NCBI GenBank assembly: GCA_046724395.1 | Contig: JBKOWM010000067.1 | Location: 1-56,278, forward strand | Source: DATAEU01 sp046724395 | GTDB lineage: Bacteria; Actinomycetota; UBA4738; HRBIN12 | Length of the DNA: 56,278 nt | Direction: 5' to 3' | Shown: in pieces, positions 1 to 8,003 of the stretch | Layout: each line of letters opens with the position of its first letter | How positions within the stretch are numbered: the stretch's first letter is position 1 | Made by a program: the position numbers and the translations under genes | The notes under the pieces: model-generated | The model's input: the letters and a program-made list of their open reading frames with translations, nothing else | Told to the model about the DNA's origin: nothing | Databases searched by the model: none

Positions 1-580
1 TGCGCATCTGACGGATGAGCCACTCGTCCTTGGTGGTCTGGAGCATGTGGTAGTCCATGATGTACGGGGAGCTCGGCTGCAGACCCTGATACCGCTTGGT
101 CGCTGCCTCCTCGAAGGTCTCCTTGAACATGTAGAACTCGAGCTCGGATCCCGCCTTGATCTGATAGCTCTCGGCGGCGGCGCGCTCCACCTGGCGCTTG
201 AGGATCTGCCGCGGCGCGACCTCCACCGGGTCGTTCGTCTCCTCGTCATGGACATCGCAGATGACGATCGCGGTCTTGTCGATCCACGGCACCACTCGCA
301 GGGTGGACAGGTCGGGCACCATCCTGAAGTCGCCGTAGCCCGTCTCCCAACTGGCATATCGATAGCCGGGGAGCGGCTCCATCTCCATGTCGATCGCGAG
401 GAGATACAGGCACGCGTGCAGCCCCTCCTCGCCGAGGACCTCCTCGAGGAAGAAGTGAGGAAGGACGCGCTTGCCCATGAAGCGACCCTGAAGGTCCGTG
501 AACATGCAAAGGACGGTGTCGATCTCGCCCGCGTCGACGAGCTCTTCGAGCGTCTTGACGTCGATCTTGCCCCGTTCCAT
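1..580 (-). CDS. glutamine synthetase-like gamma-glutamyl ligase (N-terminal part; 3' end outside window)
   Basis: The first 193 residues are visible. They begin MERGKIDVKTLEEL and contain the beta-grasp part (TDLQGRFMGKRV, ETGYGDFRMVPD, LRVVPW) and the start of the catalytic domain with the metal-site Glu in GSELEFYMF. The ATG is preceded by GAGGAGGG. Homologues without the full GlnA hallmarks ligate glutamate to amines or polyamines. The gene follows an ethanolamine-type permease by 78 bp on the same strand. By analogy with Streptomyces GlnA4 (gamma-glutamylethanolamide synthetase), ethanolamine or another amine is the likely second substrate; this is inference. True nitrogen-assimilating GlnA cannot be ruled out from the fragment, but the context argues against it. 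Confidence 0.85.
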   Translation of the reverse strand, partial: MERGKIDVKTLEELVDAGEIDTVLCMFTDLQGRFMGKRVLPHFFLEEVLGEEGLHACLYLLAIDMEMEPLPGYRYASWETGYGDFRMVPDLSTLRVVPWIDKTAIVICDVHDEETNDPVEVAPRQILKRQVERAAAESYQIKAGSELEFYMFKETFEEAATKRYQGLQPSSPYIMDYHMLQTTKDEWLIRQMR

Positions 581-658
581 CAGGCCCTCCTCGTGGACGC
601 CAGACGCCCGAGCGGTGGGCGAGAACGCCCACCGCTCGTCGTGCCCGGGCAGCGTGGA

Positions 659-2215
659 TCAGCGGACCGTCGGTGATTCCTCCGTGCGTTCCTGCCCGTA
701 CTGTCCCAGTTCCGGGTGTCCCTTCTCCCCGCCCGTGAGCGCGAACTCCTCCTCGGGCGAAAGGACCAGGCGGTGGCGTCCGGCTATCGCGAAATACAGA
801 ATCCCGAGGACGAAGTAGATGAGCGTGCCCCAGACGCCCGGCCGGTAGTCCGAATTCGAGTACAACGAGATCAGCGAGACGACGGCGATGGTGCCGGCGA
901 TCCCCGCACCCCATTCGTTGACCGGGCTGCGATACGGGCGGTTGATGTTCGGGAGCTTTCGCCGGAGCAGGATGAAGGAAAGGCACTGCATCGCGTACGA
1001 GATGACGGCGCCGAACACCGCCATGTAGAGGAGCGCTCCGACGATCTGTCCGGCGAACCGACCTTCGGACTTGCCGAGCTCGTAGATGAGTACGGCCAGG
1101 GCGTACCCAACGACGCCTCCCGCGATGAGCGCCACGTGCGGCGTCTTGCGCGTCGGATGCGTGAGCGAGAGGACCTTCGGGAAGTAGCCGGCTCGCGAGA
1201 GCGAGAACGTGTTCCGGCCGTACGCGTAGATGATGGTGAAGAAGCTGGCGAGCAGACCGAACCAGCCGATCAGTGCGAGCAACTCGGCGGACGTCCCCTC
1301 GCCGAAGATCCCCTTGAAGCCGTCGAACAGCGGCGTAGCCGACACGCGGATCACCCTCGCGCCGCCGTCGACGCCGGTGTTGAGGAACAACGTCAAGAGT
1401 CCCGTCACGAGCAGCGTCGTCATCCCCCAGATGGTCGCCCGCGGGATGTCTCGCTTCGGATCCATCGACTCCTCCGCGGCGAGCGGCAGTTCCTCGATCG
1501 CGAGGAAGAACCAGATGGCGAACGGGATGGCCGGGAAGATTCCTCCGATGCCGTGGGGAAGGAACGTCGATCCGTCGGCGTCCGGACGGATATTGGTCCA
1601 GAGACTGCTGTCGAACTTGCCGGAAACCAACACCGCGATGAAGAAGAACGCCAGGATCCCGAGTGCGACGATGTTCACGGCGACCGTGAACCGCATGGTT
1701 ACCTCGATGCCGACGACGTTCAGGCCCACGAAGACGATGTAGAACACCGCCCACCACGTCACGGGGCTGTTCCACCACGGCTCGCCCGTCAGATCGAACA
1801 GACCCGCCACGATGTCGTGCATCAGGAACCCCATCGCGCCGACCACGACCGCCGGCGTGATGACGTATTCCATGTTCTCCGCGAGCCCAGTGATGAATCC
1901 GCCCCACGGGCCCATCGCCGACCGGGCGAACGAGTACGCGCCACCGGTGTGCGGTAGCGCCGGCGACATCTCGGCGATGCTGTAGCAGAGCCCGTAGTAC
2001 ATGACCGCGATGAAGGCCGTCGCGATCAGCAGTCCCCCGAACCCGCCGGCGTCCAAGCCTAGGTTCCAGCCGTAGAAGTCGCCGGAAATGACGGCGGCGA
2101 CACCCAGCGACCACAACGACCAGAAGGCTGCGTGACGGCGCAGCCCTCTCCGGTGGAAGTAGTCCTCGGTCACGTCGCGATAGGTGACCGACCCCATCTT
2201 CCGCTGATCACTCAA
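659..2215 (-). CDS. APC-superfamily amino acid/ethanolamine permease
   Basis: This 518-residue polytopic membrane protein has about 12 hydrophobic segments. The N-terminal part carries the signature of the ethanolamine transporter (EAT) branch of the APC superfamily: AVISGDFYGWNLGLDAGG, SIAEMSPALPHTGGAYSFAR and MGPWGGFITGLAENMEYV. It should import ethanolamine or a related amine across the cytoplasmic membrane, coupled to an ion gradient. It is the first gene of a minus-strand unit with the glutamine-synthetase-like gene, so uptake and gamma-glutamylation probably go together. A TTGACA/TAGATA promoter and two TGTCTGACA sites lie just upstream, facing a GntR regulator. The exact substrate is not proven. 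Confidence 0.88.
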   Translation of the reverse strand: MSDQRKMGSVTYRDVTEDYFHRRGLRRHAAFWSLWSLGVAAVISGDFYGWNLGLDAGGFGGLLIATAFIAVMYYGLCYSIAEMSPALPHTGGAYSFARSAMGPWGGFITGLAENMEYVITPAVVVGAMGFLMHDIVAGLFDLTGEPWWNSPVTWWAVFYIVFVGLNVVGIEVTMRFTVAVNIVALGILAFFFIAVLVSGKFDSSLWTNIRPDADGSTFLPHGIGGIFPAIPFAIWFFLAIEELPLAAEESMDPKRDIPRATIWGMTTLLVTGLLTLFLNTGVDGGARVIRVSATPLFDGFKGIFGEGTSAELLALIGWFGLLASFFTIIYAYGRNTFSLSRAGYFPKVLSLTHPTRKTPHVALIAGGVVGYALAVLIYELGKSEGRFAGQIVGALLYMAVFGAVISYAMQCLSFILLRRKLPNINRPYRSPVNEWGAGIAGTIAVVSLISLYSNSDYRPGVWGTLIYFVLGILYFAIAGRHRLVLSPEEEFALTGGEKGHPELGQYGQERTEESPTVR

Positions 2216-2251
2216 CGGGCCACCTCCCTCCCAAGGAGCCAGATGTGGCCG

Positions 2252-2282
2252 TATCTAGCCCTACTGCTCGCCGCCGTGTCAA
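2252..2282 (-). promoter_or_regulatory. sigma70-type promoter of the permease gene
   Basis: Read on the minus strand, TTGACA (2282-2277) is followed after 18-19 nt by TAGATA (2257-2252). Transcription would start near 2245, about 30 nt before the permease ATG. The -35 box lies directly beside a TGTCTGACA operator half, which suits repression by the divergent GntR protein. Confidence 0.6.
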
Positions 2283-2288
2283 GCCGAG

Positions 2289-2331
2289 ATGTCTGACATA
2301 GGGTTGACATCCACGCCCGATATGTCTGACA
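2289..2331. promoter_or_regulatory. paired operator ATGTCTGACA, probable GntR/HutC binding sites
   Basis: ATGTCTGACA occurs at 2289-2298 and again at 2322-2331, 33 bp apart (about three helical turns). Each core is an odd palindrome, TGTC-N-GACA, which resembles the short symmetric sites of HutC-type GntR regulators. The sites sit between the divergent permease and GntR genes. A plus-strand TTGACA (2304-2309) lies between the two copies, so one bound protein could control both directions. Binding is inferred. Confidence 0.6.
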
Positions 2332-2367
2332 AATAGCCCGGGCCGACTCGCCGGGGATCGGAGGGGG

Positions 2368-3120
2368 ATGGGCTCCGGCTCTCGCATGAAGCTGCGTTCG
2401 CTCGCCGTCCGCGACCGGCTGCTCTCCCGGATCACCCGGGGCAAGCTTCGGCCGGGCTCGCAGCTGCCGGCGGAGCCGGAGCTGGCCGCCGAGCTGGGAG
2501 TTTCGCGCGCGACCCTCCGGGAAGCGCTTCGCTCCCTTCAGGACGAGGGCCTGCTCACGCGGGCCCGAGGGACCGGAACGTTCGTCTCGCACATCCCGCG
2601 GGTGCTCACCAGCCTCGACGCCAACTTCGGCGTCACCGACGCGATCCGTGCGGCCGGGATGGAACCCGGCTTCCGGGAGGCCGTCACGCGGATCGAGCCG
2701 GCGGGCGATGCCGAGGCGGCTCGCCTGCGCGTCGAGCCGGGGGACGATGTGGTCGTCGTCGAGCGGGTTCGGACCGCGGACGGCCGGCCCGTCGTCTGGT
2801 CTCAAGACGTCCTTCCGATCCGGGTGGTCGAGCTTCGTCCGGAGGCGCTGCCGCACCTTGCACGCGGTTCGATGTACGAAACGCTCGAGCGAGAATTCGG
2901 CGTGGTGATCCATCACGGCGTCGCGACCTTCGCGCCGATGAAGGCCGACCGGGCGACCGTGCAGAAGCTCGGTGTGGCCCGAAATACCCTCGTGCTCTAC
3001 CTGCAACAGGTCGACTTCGACGATGGCGGGACGCCGGTCCTCTCGTCCCACGAGTGGCATCTCGCCGGCGCCTTCGACTTCACCGTGGTCCGGCGCGGGC
3101 CGGGGAGGAGGTTCACGTGA
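2368..3120 (+). CDS. GntR family transcriptional regulator (HutC/UTRA type)
   Basis: This 250-residue cytoplasmic regulator has an N-terminal winged helix (RDRLLSRITRGKLRPGSQLP, then LAAELGVSRATLREALRSL and GTGTFV) in the first 75 residues. A UTRA-like effector domain follows (VVVERVRTADGRPV, LARGSMYETLE, VLYLQQVDFDDG). The start at 2368 has GGAGGGGG immediately upstream, although the spacing is tight. An in-frame ATG at 2386 is an alternative. The stop overlaps the GTG of the aldolase gene by 4 bp, so it is translationally coupled to a sugar catabolic operon. It also faces the permease gene across two TGTCTGACA sites. The ligand is probably a phosphorylated sugar or an amine. Confidence 0.9.
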   Translation: MGSGSRMKLRSLAVRDRLLSRITRGKLRPGSQLPAEPELAAELGVSRATLREALRSLQDEGLLTRARGTGTFVSHIPRVLTSLDANFGVTDAIRAAGMEPGFREAVTRIEPAGDAEAARLRVEPGDDVVVVERVRTADGRPVVWSQDVLPIRVVELRPEALPHLARGSMYETLEREFGVVIHHGVATFAPMKADRATVQKLGVARNTLVLYLQQVDFDDGGTPVLSSHEWHLAGAFDFTVVRRGPGRRFT

Positions 3121-3953
3121 CGACAGAGGTCGGAAAAACGATGCGGCTGAAGCGGGTCATCGATCAGATGGGCGTCTGCGTGATCTGCGCGCTCGACCAC
3201 GGGATGACGTCGCCGGAGTTCCTCGAGCCGCTGGCGGACATCACAACCCGAACCCAGGAGGCGGTGTCGGGCGGCGCGAACGTCATCATGATGAGCAAGG
3301 GGATGATCCGGGTTGCGGCGCCGGCGTTCTCGCCCACGACGTCGCTCGCGCTCCTGCTGTCGGCATCCGCGGATCCGGGCGTCGGGCGTCCGACGGTCGT
3401 CAACATCGCCGACGTCGAGGAGGCGCTGGTCCTGGGCGCCGACGCCGTCGTCCTGTTCACCGCGCTCGGCGGTGACGGTGAGGCCGACATGATCGGCGTC
3501 CTGGCCGACGTCGGCCGCCAGTGCGGGCAGCTCGGCATGCCGTTCATCGCGGAGGCCGAGTTCCCGACGACCTATGCCTCCGTCGAGGAGCTCAAGCAGC
3601 AGTACGGCTTCGAGTACCTCCGACGCAACGTGCGCCTGTGCGCTGAACTCGGTGCCGACATCGTGAAGACGAACTGGCCCGGTGACGAGGGTACCTTCGC
3701 GCGCCTCGTCCGGGCCGCCAACGGCATTCCCGTCGTGCTCGCCGGCGGCTCGCGGCTCGAGGATCTGGAGCTCCTGACGCGGATGGAGCAGGCCATGGCC
3801 GCCGGGGCGATCGGATGCTCGGTCGGCCGCAACATCTTCATGCACCGCTCGCCGGAATCGATCACGCGGGCGCTATCGAGGGTGATCCGCGAACGGTGGA
3901 GCGCCGACAAGGCGCACGCGGCGCTCCAGGACGAGATCGGCGGCGCCGCATGA
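3117..3953 (+). CDS. class I aldolase of the DeoC/FbaB/LacD (DhnA) family
   Basis: This is a 278-residue TIM-barrel aldolase. The GTG at 3117 is preceded by GGGGAGGAGG and overlaps the GntR stop (GTGA). Visible family features are CALDHGM near the N-terminus, the Schiff-base lysine in DIVKTNW (Lys184), and the phosphate-binding end VVLAGGSR...GCSVGRNIF. The family cleaves ketose 1-phosphates, ketose bisphosphates or related keto sugars to DHAP and an aldehyde. Lying between a regulator and a dehydrogenase-kinase pair, it probably performs the final cleavage step of a polyol or ketose pathway. LsrF-like or 2-amino-3,7-dideoxyheptulosonate synthase roles are possible alternatives, but the neighbours do not favour them. 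Confidence 0.85.
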   Translation: MTTEVGKTMRLKRVIDQMGVCVICALDHGMTSPEFLEPLADITTRTQEAVSGGANVIMMSKGMIRVAAPAFSPTTSLALLLSASADPGVGRPTVVNIADVEEALVLGADAVVLFTALGGDGEADMIGVLADVGRQCGQLGMPFIAEAEFPTTYASVEELKQQYGFEYLRRNVRLCAELGADIVKTNWPGDEGTFARLVRAANGIPVVLAGGSRLEDLELLTRMEQAMAAGAIGCSVGRNIFMHRSPESITRALSRVIRERWSADKAHAALQDEIGGAA

Positions 3954-5002
3954 GGGCCGCGTTCATGACGGCGGTGGACGCCGTGGAGGTGCGCGAGACC
4001 GAGGAGCCGAAGCTCGACCCGGCCGGCGCGATCCTGGAGGTCGACGCCTGCGGCGTCTGCGGCACCGACGCTCGGACGTTCTTCAACGGCGACCCGAGGG
4101 CGCCGGTTCCGTGGATCCTCGGGCACGAGCCCGTCGGAACGCTCGTCGAGGTGGGTCCCGAGGCGGAGCTCCCGCCGGGTGTGGCGCGGGGCGACCGCGT
4201 GTTCCTTGGATCGATCCTGACCTGCGGAGAGTGCGCGTGGTGCGTGGACGGATACCAAAACCTCTGCGAGCACCACTTGCTCTACGGCTACGAGCCCTTC
4301 CCCGGCGCCTACGCCGACCTGGCCGTCGTCCCTCCGATCGCTACCAAGAACGTGATCAAGCTTCCGCCGGAGCTGCCGTCGGATCTCGCGACGACGGCCG
4401 ACCCGTTCGCCTGCGCCCTCAACGGCATCGAGCAGCTCGACATTCGGCTGGGCGATCGCGTGGTCATCGTCGGCACCGGTCCGATCGGCTGCTGGCAGGC
4501 CGTCATGGCGCGCGATCGTGGCGCGGGGAGGGTGTTCGTGTCCGACGTGAACCGAGATCGACTCGATGTCGCTCTGGGGATCGTCGGCTCGTTCGTCGAC
4601 GACGCTTGGGTCGCCGGCGAGGACAACGGAGTGGATGAGGTCATGTCGAGAACCGGCGGCGCCGGCGCCGATCGCGTGAGCGTGGCGGCGCCGTCGAAGC
4701 GGGCACAGGAGGCCGCGCTCGAGATGGCGGCGAAGCGAGCGCGTGTCGTGTACTTCGCAGGGCTGCCGAAGCACGATCCGATCAGCCCGCTCGACGTGAA
4801 CCAGCTTCACTACAAGGAGCTCGCCGTCTTTGGCGCCTATGGAGCTACGCACCGGCAGTACCGGGTCACCATGGACTATTTGGACCGCCGCCGCGACGAG
4901 CTCGGCCGCGTCGTGACCCATCGGTACCCGCTCGAGCGCATCTCGGAGGCGTTCGAAACCATCCGCTCCGGCACCGGGTTGAAGATGGTGATCCTCCCGT
5001 GA
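3950..5002 (+). CDS. zinc-dependent medium-chain dehydrogenase (polyol/threonine dehydrogenase type)
   Basis: This is a 350-residue MDR dehydrogenase. The catalytic zinc site is Cys37 in CGVCGTD with His59-Glu60 in LGHEPVG. The structural zinc lobe has four cysteines (CGECAWCVDGYQNLCE). The Rossmann fold is marked by VVIVGTGPIGCW, followed by an acidic residue in VSDVNRD that favours NAD(H). The ATG overlaps the aldolase stop (ATGA). The family oxidises polyols such as sorbitol or xylitol, or threonine. Next to a ketose kinase and an aldolase, oxidation of a polyol to a ketose is the best reading. Confidence 0.9.
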   Translation: MRAAFMTAVDAVEVRETEEPKLDPAGAILEVDACGVCGTDARTFFNGDPRAPVPWILGHEPVGTLVEVGPEAELPPGVARGDRVFLGSILTCGECAWCVDGYQNLCEHHLLYGYEPFPGAYADLAVVPPIATKNVIKLPPELPSDLATTADPFACALNGIEQLDIRLGDRVVIVGTGPIGCWQAVMARDRGAGRVFVSDVNRDRLDVALGIVGSFVDDAWVAGEDNGVDEVMSRTGGAGADRVSVAAPSKRAQEAALEMAAKRARVVYFAGLPKHDPISPLDVNQLHYKELAVFGAYGATHRQYRVTMDYLDRRRDELGRVVTHRYPLERISEAFETIRSGTGLKMVILP

Positions 5003-6522
5003 GCGGTCCGTACGTGATCGGATGCGACGTCGGGAGCCAGGGGACGAACTGCGCGCTCTACGCGGCCGACGGCACGCTCGTCGCATCGTCTTACCGCCCC
5101 TATGACCTGTCGTTTCCGTTCCCCGGCGCGGCCGAGCAGGACCCGGAGCTCTGGCCGGATGCGATTGCGGCCGGGGTGCGCGATCTGCTGTCGCACGTCC
5201 CCGAGGGGCCGTCGGCGGTCAAGGGCTTGTCGTTCGGATCACAGCTCGACGGCATGGTGGTATGCGGCGGCGACGGGCGCGCGCTGCGCCCGGCGATGAT
5301 CTGGATGGACCGCCGCGCGGAGGATCAGGCGGCCGCCATCGCGGAGGTCATGTCCCCGCGCGACTTCTACGAACGAGTGGGCGCGAACCTGGATTCCTCG
5401 CACGCCGTTTTCAAGGCGTTGTGGGTTCGCGACAACGAGCCGGAGCTGTTCGCGGACGCGAAGAAGCTGATGCCGCCTGGATCGTTCGTCCTTTGGCGGA
5501 TCAGCGGCGCCCTTGCGGTCGACTACTCGAACGCCTCGTCCCTCGCGCTGCTCGATCCCCGGACGCGGACGTGGTCGCAGGACGTCCTCGATGTCTGCGA
5601 GGTCGACGTCGCGATGCTGCCCGAGCTCGCCGCGGGGACGCAGCCGGTCGGAACGATCGCGTCGGCGTTTGCCTCCGCGACGAGCCTGGATCCGTCAACC
5701 GTCGTCGCGATCGGGTGCGGCGACGAGATGGCGGCGACGCTCGGGGCCGGCGTGTTCACGCCCGGCGAGGTCTGCGACGTGGTCGGAACGGCCGAGCCGG
5801 TATGTGCGGCCTCCTCCGAGCCGCGCGATGACCCTTCGATGCTCGTCGAATGTCACCCGCACGCCGACCCGTCGGCGTGGCTGCTCGAGAACCCGGGGTT
5901 CGTCTCGGGAGGGAACCTGCGCTGGTGGCGAGACCACTTCGCGCCGATCGAGCGGGGTGCCGAAGCGGAGGGTCTCGGCGATGCCTACGATCTGCTCTCG
6001 CGCGAGGCGGGTCGCATCCCGGCCGGCAGCGATGGCGTCGTCTTCCTGCCGTGCCTCCAAGGTGCCATGGCCCCCGAATGGAACGGGGCGGCACGCGGCG
6101 TCTTCTATGGGCTCACCCTCGCCCACACCCGCGCGCACATGACTCGCGCCGTGCTCGAGGGCAGCGCGTACGCGCTCCGCGACATCCTGGAGGCGATGAG
6201 TGCAGCCGGTCTCGAGGTCCGGCGCCTCACGCTCGTCGGTGGCGGGGCGAAGGGCGAGCTGTGGCGGCAGATCAAGGCCGATGTCACCGGCCTGCCCGTT
6301 CGCGTGCCCGAGAGCGTCGAGACGACGGCGACGGGCGCGGCGATTCTCGCCGCCGTCGGCTCCGGCGTGCATCGGACAATCGACGATTCGGTGAAGGCCT
6401 TCGTCGCGTACCGGCCCGACGAGCACCAGCCCGATCCCGACCGTCGACAGGCGTACGACGAGGCCTACCGTCTGTACCGCGACGTGTACGGCGCGCTGAG
6501 AAGGGTGTTCTCGCCGCCGTGA
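4999..6522 (+). CDS. FGGY family carbohydrate kinase (xylulokinase-like)
   Basis: This 507-residue kinase opens with the ASKHA phosphate-binding loop IGCDVGSQGTNCALY. It carries the acceptor-site segment AMIWMDRRAEDQ and the C-terminal adenosine-site signature LVGGGAKGELWRQIKADVTG. The GTG start overlaps the dehydrogenase stop (GTGA). Length and motifs fit xylulokinase/ribulokinase relatives that phosphorylate ketoses with ATP. In the operon it would activate the ketose made by the dehydrogenase so that the aldolase can cleave it. The substrate is unknown. Confidence 0.9.
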   Translation: MSGPYVIGCDVGSQGTNCALYAADGTLVASSYRPYDLSFPFPGAAEQDPELWPDAIAAGVRDLLSHVPEGPSAVKGLSFGSQLDGMVVCGGDGRALRPAMIWMDRRAEDQAAAIAEVMSPRDFYERVGANLDSSHAVFKALWVRDNEPELFADAKKLMPPGSFVLWRISGALAVDYSNASSLALLDPRTRTWSQDVLDVCEVDVAMLPELAAGTQPVGTIASAFASATSLDPSTVVAIGCGDEMAATLGAGVFTPGEVCDVVGTAEPVCAASSEPRDDPSMLVECHPHADPSAWLLENPGFVSGGNLRWWRDHFAPIERGAEAEGLGDAYDLLSREAGRIPAGSDGVVFLPCLQGAMAPEWNGAARGVFYGLTLAHTRAHMTRAVLEGSAYALRDILEAMSAAGLEVRRLTLVGGGAKGELWRQIKADVTGLPVRVPESVETTATGAAILAAVGSGVHRTIDDSVKAFVAYRPDEHQPDPDRRQAYDEAYRLYRDVYGALRRVFSPP

Positions 6523-6537
6523 GCCGCGAGGCGCGGA

Positions 6538-7317
6538 TCAGTCCTCCGGGGTGACGTAGGCCGCCGTGATGCCGCCGTCGACGATGAGCGACGCCCCGGT
6601 CATGTAGCTCGAGTCGTCGGAGGCGAGGAACAAGGCCGCCCTCGCCAACTCGTCGGCGCGGCCGAGCCGGCCCATCGGGATGTGCACGAACCTGCGCTGT
6701 CGCCGGGCCGGGTCGGAGAGCAGCTCCGCGAGCAACGGCGTGTCGATCGGGCCCGGGCACAGCGCGTTGCACCGAATCCCGCGGCGGGCGTACTCGACGG
6801 CGATTTCGCGGGTCATGGCGAGGACGGCGCCCTTCGACGCGGTGTAGGCGGTCTGCGACGTCGCCGCCCCCAGCCACGCGACGAACGACGCGACGTTGAC
6901 GATCGAGCCGCCGCCCGAGGCGGTCATCGCCGGAATGCCGAATTTGCACCCGAACGCCACGCCTTTCACGTTGATCGAGAGCGTCCGGTCCCACACGCTT
7001 TCGTCGGTCGCGTCCACCGAGCCGTCGTCGCTCAGCATGACGCCGGCGTTGTTGTACAGGACGTCGAGGCGTCCGAACCTGTCGACCGCCGCCCGAACCA
7101 TCTCGGCGGCGTCGCCCTCTCGCGAGACGTCGGCGTGGACGAACAGCGCCTCGCCGCCCTCCCTGTCGATCCCCTTGACGACCTCGTTTCCGGCATCGTC
7201 GTTCACATCGGTCAGGGCCACCCGGGCGCCCTCGGCCGCGAACAAGGAGGAGGCGACACGGCCCATCCCGCTGCCGCCGCCGGTGATCAGCGCGACCTTG
7301 CCGTCGAGCCGCCCCAC
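6538..7317 (-). CDS. SDR family NAD(P)-dependent oxidoreductase
   Basis: This is a 259-residue classical short-chain dehydrogenase. Visible motifs are TGGGSGMGR (cofactor loop), ALTDVND (Asp favouring NAD), NNAG, Ser and the YTASK pair, and CPGPIDTPL. I chose the GTG at 7317, preceded by GGAGGGG at good spacing; reading further upstream adds an unlikely N-terminal tail. A TATGCT -10-like box at 7369-7364 would give a leader of about 40 nt. It converges on the kinase gene with 15 bp between them and may serve the same sugar pathway. Confidence 0.87.
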   Translation of the reverse strand: MGRLDGKVALITGGGSGMGRVASSLFAAEGARVALTDVNDDAGNEVVKGIDREGGEALFVHADVSREGDAAEMVRAAVDRFGRLDVLYNNAGVMLSDDGSVDATDESVWDRTLSINVKGVAFGCKFGIPAMTASGGGSIVNVASFVAWLGAATSQTAYTASKGAVLAMTREIAVEYARRGIRCNALCPGPIDTPLLAELLSDPARRQRRFVHIPMGRLGRADELARAALFLASDDSSYMTGASLIVDGGITAAYVTPED

Positions 7318-7422
7318 ACGACCCCCTCCGAACGTTTCGACTGCGCCGACGAGCGTCGTTCGGAGCATACCGATCGCGCGGGCGCGTCCGGCCGCATGAT
7401 GGGACCGCCGTGATGGCGTTGG

Positions 7423-7428
7423 TAGGCT
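7423..7428 (+). promoter_or_regulatory. TAGGCT -10 box of greA (leaderless)
   Basis: TAGGCT ends 7 nt before the greA ATG and no Shine-Dalgarno sequence is visible, so the transcript should start at or next to the start codon. Confidence 0.55.
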
Positions 7429-7435
7429 CGCGTTC

Positions 7436-7969
7436 ATGCAGCTGCCACCGGAGCTCGCCAACCGCCCGCGGCGCAAACCCGGGCAGGAACCGACCGCCAC
7501 GCTGACGCTCGACGCGTACAACCGGCTGCGAGGCGAGCTAGACGATCTGCGCTCGAACGGCCGGTCGCACATCGCGGAGCGGCTGCGCGTCGCGCGTGAG
7601 CACGGTGACATCCGCGAGAACGCCGACTACGACGCGGCCAAGAACGATCAGGCGCTGATGGAATCGCGCATCCGCAACCTCGAGCGGATGCTGCGCGATC
7701 CCGAGATCGTAGAGGGTCCAGTCGATGCGGACAGCGCGACGCCCGGCATGCTGATCACGCTTCGGCCCCTCGAGGAGGACGAGCCGGAGGACGAGACCTA
7801 CCTTCTCGCGGAGTCGGGAGAGGAACGCGTGCCAGGCGTTCGCACGATCACCACTACGTCGCCGCTCGGTCAGGCCGTCTCCGGGAAGCGCCTCGACGAC
7901 GAGATCGAGTACCAGGCGCCGGGCGGGACGTTCCATTACCTCGTCGTCGGGCTGAAGCCGCGCGAGTAG
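7436..7969 (+). CDS. greA: transcription elongation factor GreA
   Basis: This 177-residue protein has the GreA coiled-coil domain (LTLDAYNRLRGELDDL, AREHGDIRENADYDAAKNDQ) with the acidic tip that enters the RNA polymerase secondary channel to stimulate transcript cleavage. The C-terminal FKBP-like domain ends GKRLDDEIEYQAPGGTFHYLVVGL. It is slightly longer than usual (about 158 residues) because of a 20-residue Pro/Arg-rich N-terminal stretch. No Shine-Dalgarno sequence is seen. Confidence 0.95.
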   Translation: MQLPPELANRPRRKPGQEPTATLTLDAYNRLRGELDDLRSNGRSHIAERLRVAREHGDIRENADYDAAKNDQALMESRIRNLERMLRDPEIVEGPVDADSATPGMLITLRPLEEDEPEDETYLLAESGEERVPGVRTITTTSPLGQAVSGKRLDDEIEYQAPGGTFHYLVVGLKPRE

Positions 7970-7990
7970 CGACCACGCGACGCCCGGCGA

Positions 7991-7996
7991 TAGCCT
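7991..7996 (+). promoter_or_regulatory. TAGCCT -10 box of the CDP-alcohol phosphatidyltransferase operon (leaderless)
   Basis: TAGCCT ends exactly 7 nt before the ATG at 8004, the same geometry as at greA, and there is no ribosome binding site. It would drive the five-gene pentose-phosphate operon. Confidence 0.5.
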
Positions 7997-8003
7997 GCGT
8001 CGT

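Noticed and set aside
246..2114. A 622-codon frame antisense-parallel to the permease
   Set aside because: It is an out-of-frame shadow on the same strand as the permease, Arg/His-rich with no motifs.
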